Positions 38,114-46,974 of a stretch of 64,000 nucleotides of DNA are shown piece by piece. A model generated the notes under the pieces. That model worked only from the letters and a program-made list of their open reading frames with translations, did not search any database and had not been told where the DNA came from. Within the stretch, counting starts at the first letter, position 1, and every line of letters begins with the position of its first letter. Position numbers and translations under genes: made by a program. This DNA comes from Bacteroidota bacterium (GTDB lineage: Bacteria; Bacteroidota; Bacteroidia; Palsa-965), in contig PLYR01000125.1 in the NCBI GenBank assembly GCA_003153435.1, forward strand, positions 1-64,000, given 5' to 3'.

Positions 38114-39283
38114 ATGATGGTTTCTTTCAACAATACTGAGATTGCCTTTTCCGGAAAATCCCTTAAAGACCTGAATCGCTCTTATTGGCTGTTCAAAATG
38201 GTGAGCAATCCAAACCTTGTTGGTTTTGGAAAAACCATGACCGATTTTGCCATCAGAACCCACTTGCCTATTACAGGACTGATTAAGGCAACTATTTTCC
38301 GTCAGTTCGTGGGTGGCGAAGATATCAAGGAATGTATCCACACCATTGAATCACTGGGTGAGTACAAGATCGGCACCATCCTTGATTATTCAGTTGAGGG
38401 AGCAGAAACAGAGCAGGCTTTTGATTCATGCACGAAGGAAACGCTTGAAACGATTCAACTGGCCCGGACGAATAAACATATTCCATTTTGTGTTTTCAAG
38501 GTTACAGGCCTTGCCCGTTTTGATTTACTGGAAAAGGTCAGTTTGGGGTCTCTGCTCACCGAAGAGGAAAGACTTGAATATGATAGGGTAAAAAAACGGG
38601 TTTTTGAAATCTGTGCAACTGCATTCGATGCCGATGTGCGCATCTTCATTGATGCAGAAGAGAGCTGGATTCAATTGGCCGTTGACAACCTTGCTACTTC
38701 CATGATGGAGAAGTTCAACAAAAAAAGGCCGATTGTCTATAATACTTTTCAGCTCTACCGTAAGGACAGGCTGGGGTTCTTGAAATGGTCCTTTGAAGAA
38801 GCTGAAAAAAATGGATATCAACTGGGTGCTAAACTCGTCAGAGGCGCCTATATGGAAAAAGAAGAAACACATGCTGCTGAGAGGAATTATCCTAACCCCA
38901 TCCAGGGCAGCAAGAATGAAACCGACAAGGATTACAATGCAGCCCTTGAATTTTGCGTTAAACATATAGACTCAATAGGGCTTTGCGCCGGCACTCACAA
39001 TGAAGAGAGCTCCATGTTCCTCGTGAATCTCATGGAAAAAATGAATATACAGAGGGACCATCCTAATATCTGTTTTTCACAGCTCTTCGGGATGAGTGAC
39101 CACATAAGTTTCAACCTGGCCAAAGCTGGTTATCATGTAGCCAAATATGTTCCTTACGGGCCAGTCAGAGAGGTCCTTCCCTACCTCATAAGGAGAGCGC
39201 AGGAAAACACCTCTGTAAAAGGACAGACTGGCAGGGAGCTATCTTTGATCATCAAAGAAAAGGAAAGAAGAAAAACCAGATAG
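38114..39283 (+). CDS. Proline dehydrogenase (monofunctional)
   Basis: FAD-dependent oxidation of proline to pyrroline-5-carboxylate, the first step of proline catabolism. The 389-aa length is that of the stand-alone enzyme without the P5C dehydrogenase half found in PutA. Diagnostic segments: 'FCVFKVTGLARFDLLEKV', 'VRIFIDAEESWIQ', 'LGAKLVRGAYMEKE', 'GTHNEESS', 'FSQLFGMSDHISF' and 'YVPYGPVREVLPYLIRR', which together form the TIM-barrel FAD/proline site. ATG 38117 is an alternative start one codon later. No P5C dehydrogenase gene is nearby. Confidence 0.93.
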   Translation: MMVSFNNTEIAFSGKSLKDLNRSYWLFKMVSNPNLVGFGKTMTDFAIRTHLPITGLIKATIFRQFVGGEDIKECIHTIESLGEYKIGTILDYSVEGAETEQAFDSCTKETLETIQLARTNKHIPFCVFKVTGLARFDLLEKVSLGSLLTEEERLEYDRVKKRVFEICATAFDADVRIFIDAEESWIQLAVDNLATSMMEKFNKKRPIVYNTFQLYRKDRLGFLKWSFEEAEKNGYQLGAKLVRGAYMEKEETHAAERNYPNPIQGSKNETDKDYNAALEFCVKHIDSIGLCAGTHNEESSMFLVNLMEKMNIQRDHPNICFSQLFGMSDHISFNLAKAGYHVAKYVPYGPVREVLPYLIRRAQENTSVKGQTGRELSLIIKEKERRKTR

Positions 39284-39302
39284 GAATTCCGGCTTTATAG
39301 GT

Positions 39303-39716
39303 TTATTTGCAGTTACAGGTATCCTTCGGATTACCTGGTTCTAAACATGAGAGAATGTCTGTTTGCGTTGGACTGGCAGCACAGAGTATGCTTAGTTTAA
39401 GCCCTTTGGGAGTTTTACCTTCCATAACATATTTCGGAACTGGTTTTGCGTGTACATCACTCTTACCAAACATCACCTCTCCGTTTTTAATGACAAATTT
39501 AAGATCCTGAGCGGATATACCCCTGCATAACATCCAACGAGCCGTGCTTGCAGAGGGCACTTGCTTATTCGTATCCAGTTGCATAATCACCCTTTTAGAG
39601 GGCAACCAGGAGGTAAGGGCATCATCCGGGCGGTCTTTCATCAATCCAAACCAGACGATGATTGCGCCCAACGAAAAACCAAATAAATACAGGATAATTC
39701 TTCTTCCGAAATTCAC
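39303..39716 (-). CDS. DUF4258 domain protein, membrane-anchored
   Basis: A 137-aa protein with one N-terminal transmembrane helix (about residues 6-24, 'IILYLFGFSLGAIIVWFGL') and a soluble domain with 'RWMLCRGISAQDLKFVI' and 'GEVMFGKSD', the pattern of DUF4258 proteins in Bacteroidota. The tail is Cys-rich ('CLEPGNPKDTCNCK'). The function is unknown. It is the last gene of a likely porX-tsaE-ald-DUF4258 transcript (20-bp gap to the gene before it). Confidence 0.7.
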   Translation of the reverse strand: MNFGRRIILYLFGFSLGAIIVWFGLMKDRPDDALTSWLPSKRVIMQLDTNKQVPSASTARWMLCRGISAQDLKFVIKNGEVMFGKSDVHAKPVPKYVMEGKTPKGLKLSILCAASPTQTDILSCLEPGNPKDTCNCK

Positions 39717-39736
39717 TGGGTCGTTTTAAATCGTAA

Positions 39737-40954
39737 TCAGATTGCTGCCATGAGCAGATCTATATCTGTATAAGGCAGGCGGAAACAATCGGCCAGGTAT
39801 TTGTTGGTAAGAGATCCATAATAAAGATAAACGCCAAAGCGCACACCCAAATCGCTTTTCAGCATTTTATCCACTCCACCCTCTTCTCCTATATTAAGGA
39901 GAATTGGAGCAAAAATGGTACTGAAAGCATAACTGGCGGTACGTGCTACCCTCGAAGCTATATTTGGAACACAATAATGAATCACGCCATGTTTGCGAAA
40001 CACGGGGTTTGTATGATTGGTGACTTCAGAAGTTTCAAAGCAACCACCCTGATCTATACTCACATCTACAATGACAGACCCTACCTTCATTTCGCTGACC
40101 ATTTCTTCTGTAACCACACAAGGAGTCCGTCCCTGAGGTACTCGTATTGCACCGATCACCACATCCGCTGTTTTCAAATGCTTCGCAAGTACACGAGGCT
40201 GGATGATGGAAGTGAAGACACGGGTTCCAATAGCACTTTGCATCCGTCGGAGCCGGTAAACAGAATTGTCAAATACTTTAACGGAAGCACCCAGTCCAAG
40301 TGCAGCCCTGGTTGCAAATTCACCTACAGTACCTGCGCCTAGGATAACAACCTCCGTTGGAGAGATACCTGAAATTCCGCCAAGGATTGACCCCTGACCA
40401 TTATTAGCATTACTTAAATATTCCGCGGCAATAAGTATGGAAGTACCCCCGGCTATTTCGCCCATTGAACGGATAACAGGAAAAATCCCGTCTTCATCTT
40501 TGATCCAGTCAAATGCAATAGCGGTAATCCGTTTCGACATCAGTTCTTTCACAAAATTTTCGGGCTGAACGGTAAGCTGTAATGCGGAGAGTAAAGTCTG
40601 TTTAGGTTGCATCATCTCTATTTCCTGAAGGGAAGGAGGAGCAACTTTTAATATAAGATCAGCTTTGTAAACTTCCTGTGCACTGGTAGCTATCTGAGCC
40701 CCTGCCTCACTATAATCATGGTCTTGAAAATTTGCCATTTTACCGGCATTCGTTTCAACTACTACCTCGTGTCCGGCATTCACCAGCAGGGCCACGGCAT
40801 CAGGTACGAGGCCCACCCGGTTTTCCTGAAATGAAATCTCTTTGGGAATCCCAATGAATAATTTACCTTTTTTACGTTTAACTTCAAGCATTTCTTCCTG
40901 AGGGAGGAATGCGCTCTTAGCCAAGGTCGCCATCAATGATGTGGATCTGCTCAT
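39737..40954 (-). CDS. Alanine dehydrogenase/PNT-family NAD(P)-dependent enzyme
   Basis: A 405-aa enzyme of the alanine dehydrogenase/transhydrogenase-alpha superfamily. N-terminal catalytic domain: 'FIGIPKEISFQENRVGL', with substrate Lys103 in 'LILKVAPPS'. NAD-binding domain: 'VVILGAGTVGEFATRAAL' and 'VIVDVSIDQGGCFE' with the conserved Asp. The catalytic His of characterised alanine dehydrogenases (His96 in the M. tuberculosis enzyme, 'LHLA') aligns with Gln126 ('LQLT'), as in transhydrogenase alpha chains. Many databases would call it Ald, but the reaction should not be assumed. An N-terminal extension of about 30 residues is present. It lies 60 bp after tsaE. Confidence 0.8.
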   Translation of the reverse strand: MSRSTSLMATLAKSAFLPQEEMLEVKRKKGKLFIGIPKEISFQENRVGLVPDAVALLVNAGHEVVVETNAGKMANFQDHDYSEAGAQIATSAQEVYKADLILKVAPPSLQEIEMMQPKQTLLSALQLTVQPENFVKELMSKRITAIAFDWIKDEDGIFPVIRSMGEIAGGTSILIAAEYLSNANNGQGSILGGISGISPTEVVILGAGTVGEFATRAALGLGASVKVFDNSVYRLRRMQSAIGTRVFTSIIQPRVLAKHLKTADVVIGAIRVPQGRTPCVVTEEMVSEMKVGSVIVDVSIDQGGCFETSEVTNHTNPVFRKHGVIHYCVPNIASRVARTASYAFSTIFAPILLNIGEEGGVDKMLKSDLGVRFGVYLYYGSLTNKYLADCFRLPYTDIDLLMAAI

Positions 40955-41014
40955 ATACGGAGGGAAGCGGGGTGTTTCGTATCTGCCACACGCTAGCAGG
41001 CAAATATCGGAATT

Positions 41015-41455
41015 TTAGGTGGAAATAGGAAATGAAATGATCCTTTCTCCCTCTTTCACCGATAGGATAATCTCTATGTGGTCATTGGGCAGGAAAGAGC
41101 TTACTTTTTCGGCCCATTCAATGAAGCAATATGCACCAGAATCCAGATATTCTTCGAAACCCATATCAAGAGCTTCCTGTTGATTCTTGATCCTGTAAAA
41201 ATCAAAATGAAAAAGCCTAACCCCTTCCCTACCCTGGTATTCATTCACAAGAGCATAAGTAGGGCTTCCTGTTTTGTCTTCTACACCCAAGTTTTCACAT
41301 AGAATCTTTATAAAGGTTGTTTTCCCGCTTCCCATAGGGCCCGTAAAAGCAAAAACTCTGGCTTTGGGGTTCTCCTTCAGGATTATTGCTGCTACTCCGG
41401 GAAGTTCAGAAAGCTGGTTTATAGAAATAGATTTAGTCACTTTGATCATACCCAT
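41015..41455 (-). CDS. tsaE: tRNA threonylcarbamoyladenosine biosynthesis protein TsaE
   Basis: ATPase partner of the TsaBDE complex that makes the t6A modification at position 37 of ANN-decoding tRNAs. The 146-aa size is typical. Walker A is 'FAFTGPMGSGKTTFIK', followed by 'GSPTYALVNEYQG' and 'LFHFDFYRI', then the closing 'CFIEWAEKVSSFLP'. It lies 21 bp downstream of porX on the same strand. Confidence 0.95.
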   Translation of the reverse strand: MGMIKVTKSISINQLSELPGVAAIILKENPKARVFAFTGPMGSGKTTFIKILCENLGVEDKTGSPTYALVNEYQGREGVRLFHFDFYRIKNQQEALDMGFEEYLDSGAYCFIEWAEKVSSFLPNDHIEIILSVKEGERIISFPIST

Positions 41456-41476
41456 TTACATTTTGAACAGTCCTTC

Positions 41477-43030
41477 TTATTTAGGACTCATCACAATAAA
41501 AGGGATTATCATTTCCTCAAGCGAAATCCCTCCATGCTGAAACGTATTTCTGTAATAGCTTACATAGTAATTGAAATTATTAGGATAAGCAAAAAACTTA
41601 TCCTCTTTGATGAAAATAAAAGCGGAACTTACGTGTTGTTTAGGCAGATAAGCTTCCTCGGGTTTCCTGACCTCAAAGACATCCCTCTTTACATAATCCA
41701 GACTTTTCCCTTGTTTGTAACGGAGATTTGTATTTACATTTTTATCTCCTACCACTTTGGAAGGCTCGGTCACCTTAATGGTTCCGTGGTCGGTGGTAAT
41801 AATGAGTTTTGCTTTTTTTTCGGCAATCTGCCGGATAATATCATGCAGGGGAGAATGCTCAAACCAGGATACGGTAATGGAACGGTAGGCAGCTTCATCA
41901 TCAGCCAGCTCTCGGATCACTTCCATTTCAGTACGTGCATGCGATAGCATATCCACAAAGTTATAGACGATAACGTTTAATTTATTTCCCAAGAGGTTAT
42001 TAAAGTTCTCACTAAGTTTCTTTCCGGCTGCATGGTTGGTTATCTTATTATAACTGTGTTTAATATCTTTGCCCAGTCTCTTGAGGTTGGCAGCCAGGAA
42101 CACATCTTCAAACATGTTTTTGCCACCTTCTTCCTCATCATTTTTCCACTGATTCGGAAACATTTTTTCAATCTCTGAAGGCAATAATCCTGCAAAAATG
42201 GCATTTCGGGCATATTGCGTGGCCGTCGGAAGGATACTAAAGAAGAGATCTTCTGTGTCTGTTTTGAAATAAGTGTGAAGGATTGGCTGAAGCATTTTCC
42301 ACTGGTCATATCGCAGGTTATCTATAAGAATTAGGAAAACAGGGCCTTCTTGCTCAAGTTGGGGAATAACTTTATTTTTAAGCAATGTATGAGAAAGTGT
42401 TGGAGGATTTTTCTCCTTTCCGTTGAGCCAGCTGATGTAGTTATTTTCGACAAATTTTCCGAATTGGGCATTTGCTTCCCTTTTCTGCATCTGCAGGACT
42501 TCTGACATGCTCTGATCAGAAGATTTCTGGAGTTCAAGTTCCCAATAGACCAGTTTTTTATAAACCTCCACCCATTCAGTATGAGATAGGCGATCGCTCA
42601 TAGTCATGCCGATGCTTCTGAACTCCTGTTGATAACCAGAAGTGGTTTTTTCGCTGACAAGGCGCTTGTTATCAAGTATTTTCTTAAGTGAAAGTAAGAT
42701 CTGATTCGGGTTAACAGGCTTAATCAGATAATCCGAAATTTTCGAACCAATAGCATCTTCCATAATCCGCTCTTCTTCGCTCTTTGTGATCATGACCACA
42801 GGAAGGTCATTTTTAAGACCTTTTATTCGCGAGAGTGTTTCCAGGCCTGAAAGGCCAGGCATGTTTTCATCCAGAAAAACAATGTCGAAATTGTTTTTCT
42901 TTATTAGATCAAGGGCCCCGTCACCGCTTATGGCTGTCTGAACATCATAACCTTTTTCCTTGAGGAACAACACATGTGGCTTCAAAAGCTCTATTTCGTC
43001 ATCCGCCCAAAGAATTTGTATCTTTTCCAT
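41477..43030 (-). CDS. porX: T9SS regulator PorX (response regulator with PglZ phosphodiesterase domain)
   Basis: A 517-aa two-domain regulator. The receiver domain (1-120) has the acidic pair Asp10/Asp11, phospho-acceptor Asp54 ('VFLDENMPG'), Thr82 region 'MITKSEE' with Lys104 ('LIKP'). A helical linker (about 125-210) follows. The C-terminal PglZ domain of the alkaline phosphatase superfamily has metal/nucleophile residues Asp237 ('LILIDNLRYD') and Thr271 ('PTATQYARN'), plus 'TTDHGTIKV' and 'QHGGISLEEMIIP'. All catalytic residues look intact. In characterised species PorX, paired with PorY and a sigma factor, controls T9SS genes; neither partner is in this window. Three T9SS cargo genes are present in the window. 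Confidence 0.96.
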   Translation of the reverse strand: MEKIQILWADDEIELLKPHVLFLKEKGYDVQTAISGDGALDLIKKNNFDIVFLDENMPGLSGLETLSRIKGLKNDLPVVMITKSEEERIMEDAIGSKISDYLIKPVNPNQILLSLKKILDNKRLVSEKTTSGYQQEFRSIGMTMSDRLSHTEWVEVYKKLVYWELELQKSSDQSMSEVLQMQKREANAQFGKFVENNYISWLNGKEKNPPTLSHTLLKNKVIPQLEQEGPVFLILIDNLRYDQWKMLQPILHTYFKTDTEDLFFSILPTATQYARNAIFAGLLPSEIEKMFPNQWKNDEEEGGKNMFEDVFLAANLKRLGKDIKHSYNKITNHAAGKKLSENFNNLLGNKLNVIVYNFVDMLSHARTEMEVIRELADDEAAYRSITVSWFEHSPLHDIIRQIAEKKAKLIITTDHGTIKVTEPSKVVGDKNVNTNLRYKQGKSLDYVKRDVFEVRKPEEAYLPKQHVSSAFIFIKEDKFFAYPNNFNYYVSYYRNTFQHGGISLEEMIIPFIVMSPK

Positions 43031-43125
43031 AGTATAATTTTAATTGGTAATAAAGGTAAGATAATCACTGCTAACCTGTAACCTAAACGTCCATATTCCT
43101 TTAATATTGCTTATTGATTAAAGAC

Positions 43126-43133
43126 TAACTTTG
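43126..43133 (+). promoter_or_regulatory. Putative promoter -7 box TAACTTTG
   Basis: A perfect TAnnTTTG match, 34 bp before the ATG at 43168, in the divergent gap with porX. The -33 region is AT-rich but lacks a clear TTTG. Confidence 0.45.
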
Positions 43134-43167
43134 CCACACCTGATTTTCAGGATAATTTGAAAAATAA

Positions 43168-43359
43168 ATGACAACGAAGCCTGACATCCTAAAGCAAAAA
43201 ATTGGCAGTTTATTGAGTCGTATTGACAACTCCGAATTTCTTGATGGCCTACACCTCCTGCTGAAAGAGCAACTGGAACAGGAGAAAAGAGAGCTGCTTC
43301 ATCAGGAAAACATGAAAAAAGTGCTCAAAAGAAAGGGACAAACTACACGAAATAAGTAA
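43168..43359 (+). CDS. Small helical protein of unknown function
   Basis: A 63-aa charged, helix-forming protein ('ILKQKIGSLLSRIDNSEFL', then a Lys/Glu-rich tail). It ends 9 bp before the HD-hydrolase ATG. A promoter box lies upstream and the gene fits the operon spacing, which supports it as real. The first half loosely resembles small antitoxin-like proteins of Bacteroidota, but no toxin gene is adjacent, so I do not assign that role. Confidence 0.6.
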   Translation: MTTKPDILKQKIGSLLSRIDNSEFLDGLHLLLKEQLEQEKRELLHQENMKKVLKRKGQTTRNK

Positions 43360-43368
43360 ATTGTGCCC

Positions 43369-44622
43369 ATGAATCCCGCAGTCCTCAAACGAAAAATATT
43401 CAATGATCCAATCTATGGATTCATCACAGTTCCGGATGAATTGACCTTTGCATTGTTAAATCACCCCTGGTTCCAGCGCTTACGAAGGATCAAGCAACTA
43501 GGACTCACAAACCTGGTTTACCCGGGGGCCCTTCATACCCGTTTTCACCATGCCTTGGGTGCCATGCATCTGATGACAGAAGCAATAGATTCCCTTCGCA
43601 TGAAAGGCCATCAGATATCGGAAGAAGAGGCACAGGGGGCAACCATTGCAATTCTACTTCATGATATCGGGCATGGACCTTTTTCACATGCCCTTGAACA
43701 TAGTTTAGTAAGCCACGTCTCACATGAAGAAATTTCAGAGCTCTTCATGGCCCAGCTGAATATTGAGTTTAAAGGAAGACTAAGCCTGGCTATCCGTATT
43801 TTTAGAAACGAATACAAGAAAAAATTTCTCCATCAGCTCTTGAGCAGTCAGCTCGATGTAGACAGGCTTGATTATCTAAAAAGAGATAGTTTTTTTACTG
43901 GCGTTTCTGAAGGCATTGTCAGCTCCGACCGGATTATAAAAATGATGAATGTCATAGACGATGAGCTGGTTGTGGAGCTAAAAGGCATTTATTCAGTAGA
44001 AAAATTTATCATAGCTAGAAGGCTGATGTATTGGCAGGTTTATTTGCATAAAGCCGTGCTGAGTGCTGAAAATTTACTCGTGAACATATTAAAGAGAGCG
44101 AAAGAACTTTCGGCTAAGGAACATGAAGAACTTTTTTGCACACCAGCCTTGCGTAGGTTCCTGTTTGGAAAAATCAATCGCAAATCCTTTATTGATGACA
44201 CTTCCCTACTTGGCATTTTTGCTGAACTCGATGATAACGATGTTATGACCTCTATAAAGGTATGGACGAAGCATTCGGATAAAGTACTTTCTCGGCTTTG
44301 TACCAACCTCGTCAACCGAAACCTCTATTGTATAGAGCTTCAGAAAAAGCCATTTCCCAAGAAACAAATCGATGAACTTCGGAAAAAGATACAAGACCGA
44401 TATAAGCTCGATGCGAAAGAAGCAGATTATTTTGTCTTCTCTGCAAATGTTTCGAATGACACGTACAGACCTGATAAGATCCGGATTAAAATCTTATCTA
44501 AAAATGGCTTCGTACAGGACATTTCTGACGCTTCAGACCAATTGGGTATAGATATGATTTCAAGGACAGTACGCAAGTTTTTTCTCTGTTATCCCAAAGA
44601 ATTCAGGGATAAAAAAGAATGA
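43369..44622 (+). CDS. HD-domain metal-dependent phosphohydrolase
   Basis: A 417-aa protein of the dGTPase-like HD family (COG1078 type). The motif series is 'FHHALGAMHL' (His), 'LLHDIGHGPFSHALEH' (the HD pair plus His) and 'QLDVDRLDYLKRDSFFTG' (closing Asp). The N-terminal 'IFNDPIYGFITVPDEL' is typical of the family, where members hydrolyse dNTPs or related nucleotides. I use ATG 43369; a GTG lies two codons upstream. In Bacteroidota this gene often opens the lipid A cluster, as it does here, 112 bp before lpxC-fabZ. The physiological link is unknown. Confidence 0.9.
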   Translation: MNPAVLKRKIFNDPIYGFITVPDELTFALLNHPWFQRLRRIKQLGLTNLVYPGALHTRFHHALGAMHLMTEAIDSLRMKGHQISEEEAQGATIAILLHDIGHGPFSHALEHSLVSHVSHEEISELFMAQLNIEFKGRLSLAIRIFRNEYKKKFLHQLLSSQLDVDRLDYLKRDSFFTGVSEGIVSSDRIIKMMNVIDDELVVELKGIYSVEKFIIARRLMYWQVYLHKAVLSAENLLVNILKRAKELSAKEHEELFCTPALRRFLFGKINRKSFIDDTSLLGIFAELDDNDVMTSIKVWTKHSDKVLSRLCTNLVNRNLYCIELQKKPFPKKQIDELRKKIQDRYKLDAKEADYFVFSANVSNDTYRPDKIRIKILSKNGFVQDISDASDQLGIDMISRTVRKFFLCYPKEFRDKKE

Positions 44623-44689
44623 ATAACCTGTTGAACAATCTTTAGCCCTTATTTTCACTCCCTCCTCTGATATAAATCATTAATTTGGT

Positions 44690-44697
44690 TAATTTTG
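44690..44697 (+). promoter_or_regulatory. Putative promoter -7 box TAATTTTG of lpxC-fabZ
   Basis: A full TAnnTTTG match 37 bp before the lpxC-fabZ ATG, in the gap after the HD gene, so the lipid A genes may have their own promoter. Confidence 0.4.
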
Positions 44698-44734
44698 ACA
44701 TCATTGAAATAATCAGCCAATCAGACATCTGTAG

Positions 44735-46156
44735 ATGGACAAACAACATACCTTAAAATCGCCAGTTACATTATCCGGAGTTGGACTTCATACCGGCAAA
44801 TTCACCACTATCACTTTTAAACCTGCTCCTGAAAATCATGGATTTAAATTCCAGCGAGTTGATTTGGAAGGCAAACCGGTTATTGATGCTGATGTTGACA
44901 ATGTAGTTGATACTTCCAGAGGAACAAGTCTCGAACAAAATGGAGCCCGAGTGAGCACAACCGAACATGCGCTAGGCGCATTGGTCGGGCTAGATCTCGA
45001 TAATATTCTTATTGAATTGGATGGGCCTGAAGTGCCCATCATGGATGGAAGCTCCTGGCCATTTATCCAGGCCCTTGAAAAAGCTGGAAAGATTGAACAA
45101 GAAGCTATTCGGGAGTATTATATACTCAAAGAGAACCTCACCTATGAAGACCCTGTTAAAAAGGTAGAAATGCTGGCAGTCCCCCAGGATGAATACCGGA
45201 TAACAGTAATGGTTGATTACAATTCCGACCTTCTAGGAACTCAGCATGCAAGTATGTATAATATCCGAGAGTTCAAAGACCAGATTTCAAGGTGCAGAAC
45301 GTTTGTTTTCCTGCATGAACTGGAAGCGCTTCTTAAGCATAACCTTATAAAAGGCGGCGATCTGAACAATGCGATTGTCATGGTTGACAAACCGATTTCC
45401 GATGAAACCCTCACTCACCTCCGAAAGGTTTTTAACAATCAAACCGTAGAAGTGAAAGGGCGTGGAGTATTGAACAATACTCAGCTTCACTTCTATAATG
45501 AACCTGCCAGACATAAGCTACTTGACATCGTTGGAGATCTTGCACTTATTGGTGTTCCTCTGAAGGCACACATCCTTGCAGCACGCCCGGGTCATGCCGG
45601 CAATGTGTCTTTCGCTAAAAAAATTAAAGAACTGATCAAGAAGGAGCGCTCTAAAAAGACCACCTTTTATTATGATCTGAACAAAGAACCCTTGTATAAT
45701 ATTCATGATATTATGCGGGTTCTACCTCACCGCCAGCCTTTCCTCCTCATCGACAAAATAATGGAGCTTACGCCCGAGTCTGTAGTCGGAGTGAAAAACG
45801 TAACGATGAACGAAGATTTTTTCAAAGGGCACTTTCCAGGAAACCCTGTTATGCCAGGTGTTCTGCTGATTGAAGCTATGGCCCAGACAGGAGGAATCCT
45901 TGTCCTATCCACCGTACCAGATCCAGAAAATTATCTTACTTTCTTCATGAAAATTGACAATGTCAAATTCAAACAAAAAGTATTACCTGGCGATACTGTG
46001 GTCTTTAATCTGAAGTTGCTTAGCCCTATCCGTAGAGGAATTTGCCATATGTCGGGAACAGCATATGTCAATGGCAAACCAGTGATGGAAGCCGAGATGA
46101 TGGCCCAGATAGTAAAAGTTAAAAACATTACCAAACCAGTACCTGTTACCGCTTAA
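44735..46156 (+). CDS. lpxC/fabZ: Bifunctional UDP-3-O-acyl-GlcNAc deacetylase / 3-hydroxyacyl-ACP dehydratase (LpxC-FabZ fusion)
   Basis: A 473-aa fusion usual in Bacteroidota. The LpxC half (about 1-310) performs the committed lipid A step; its zinc ligands are His78 ('TEHALGAL'), His260 and Asp264 ('HKLLDIVGDL'), with His287 as general acid. The FabZ half (about 320-473) dehydrates 3-hydroxyacyl-ACP in fatty acid synthesis, with 'PHRQPFLLID', catalytic His366 in 'GHFPGNPVMPG' and Glu380. The two enzymes compete for 3-hydroxyacyl chains, so fusion may balance them. The stop is 3 bp before lpxA. Confidence 0.97.
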   Translation: MDKQHTLKSPVTLSGVGLHTGKFTTITFKPAPENHGFKFQRVDLEGKPVIDADVDNVVDTSRGTSLEQNGARVSTTEHALGALVGLDLDNILIELDGPEVPIMDGSSWPFIQALEKAGKIEQEAIREYYILKENLTYEDPVKKVEMLAVPQDEYRITVMVDYNSDLLGTQHASMYNIREFKDQISRCRTFVFLHELEALLKHNLIKGGDLNNAIVMVDKPISDETLTHLRKVFNNQTVEVKGRGVLNNTQLHFYNEPARHKLLDIVGDLALIGVPLKAHILAARPGHAGNVSFAKKIKELIKKERSKKTTFYYDLNKEPLYNIHDIMRVLPHRQPFLLIDKIMELTPESVVGVKNVTMNEDFFKGHFPGNPVMPGVLLIEAMAQTGGILVLSTVPDPENYLTFFMKIDNVKFKQKVLPGDTVVFNLKLLSPIRRGICHMSGTAYVNGKPVMEAEMMAQIVKVKNITKPVPVTA

Positions 46157-46159
46157 ACT

Positions 46160-46936
46160 ATGTCAAACCCTTCCGCCTATATTCACCCCGATGCAAAAAT
46201 CGGCCAGAACGTTGTCATTGAACCCTTTGCTTATATTGCCAAAGATGTAGTCATTGGGGATGGCTGTTGGATCGGGCCACACAGTTGTATTATGGATGGA
46301 GCCCGGATCGGCAAAAACTGTAAAATATTTCCCGGCGCGGTGGTTTCCGGTATTCCTCAGGATCTCAAATTTAACGGAGAAAAGACCGTCACCGAGATTG
46401 GTGATAATACCATTATCAGGGAATGTGTAACAGTAAACCGGGGTACAGAAGACAGGCACAAAACAGTTGTTGGCAAGAATTGCCTGCTCATGGCTTACGT
46501 GCATATTGCCCATGACTGTATCCTGGGAAACAATGTGATCCTTGCTAACAGTGTAAACCTAGCCGGTCATGTGACAATTGAAGATTTCGCAATTCTGGAA
46601 GGCTACGTAGGCGTTTCACAATTTGTATCGATAGGCGCTCATGCTTTTGTTTCCGGTCAGACAGGGGTTCGGAAAAACGTCCCTCCATTTACCAAGGCTG
46701 CCCGTGAACCCTTGCAATATGTGGGTGTGAACTCCGTTGGCCTACGAAGAAGGGGCTTTTCCAACGAATCCATTCTTCAAATCGAAGACATCTACAGAAC
46801 CTTGTATGTAAAAGGTCTGAACGTGACTAATGGCACTGCCGTCATTGAACAGGAAGCTCCTGCATCTGTCGAAAAAGAGCAGATTCTCAGATTCATTCGA
46901 AACTCGACTAATGGCATCATGAGGGGCCTTTCCTGA
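46160..46936 (+). CDS. lpxA: UDP-N-acetylglucosamine O-acyltransferase
   Basis: First step of lipid A synthesis: transfer of a 3-hydroxyacyl chain from ACP to UDP-GlcNAc. The 258-aa protein has a left-handed beta-helix of hexapeptide repeats ('YIHPDAKIGQNVVIEPFAYI', 'IGDNTIIRECVTVNRGT'). The catalytic His is in 'MAYVHIAHDCILGNNV', and a helical C-terminus begins near 'LRRRGFSNE'. It begins 3 bp after lpxC-fabZ and is surely co-transcribed. Confidence 0.96.
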   Translation: MSNPSAYIHPDAKIGQNVVIEPFAYIAKDVVIGDGCWIGPHSCIMDGARIGKNCKIFPGAVVSGIPQDLKFNGEKTVTEIGDNTIIRECVTVNRGTEDRHKTVVGKNCLLMAYVHIAHDCILGNNVILANSVNLAGHVTIEDFAILEGYVGVSQFVSIGAHAFVSGQTGVRKNVPPFTKAAREPLQYVGVNSVGLRRRGFSNESILQIEDIYRTLYVKGLNVTNGTAVIEQEAPASVEKEQILRFIRNSTNGIMRGLS

Positions 46937-46974
46937 ACCTATAACCATAAAGGCTTACTCTTAGCGATCTGTTT

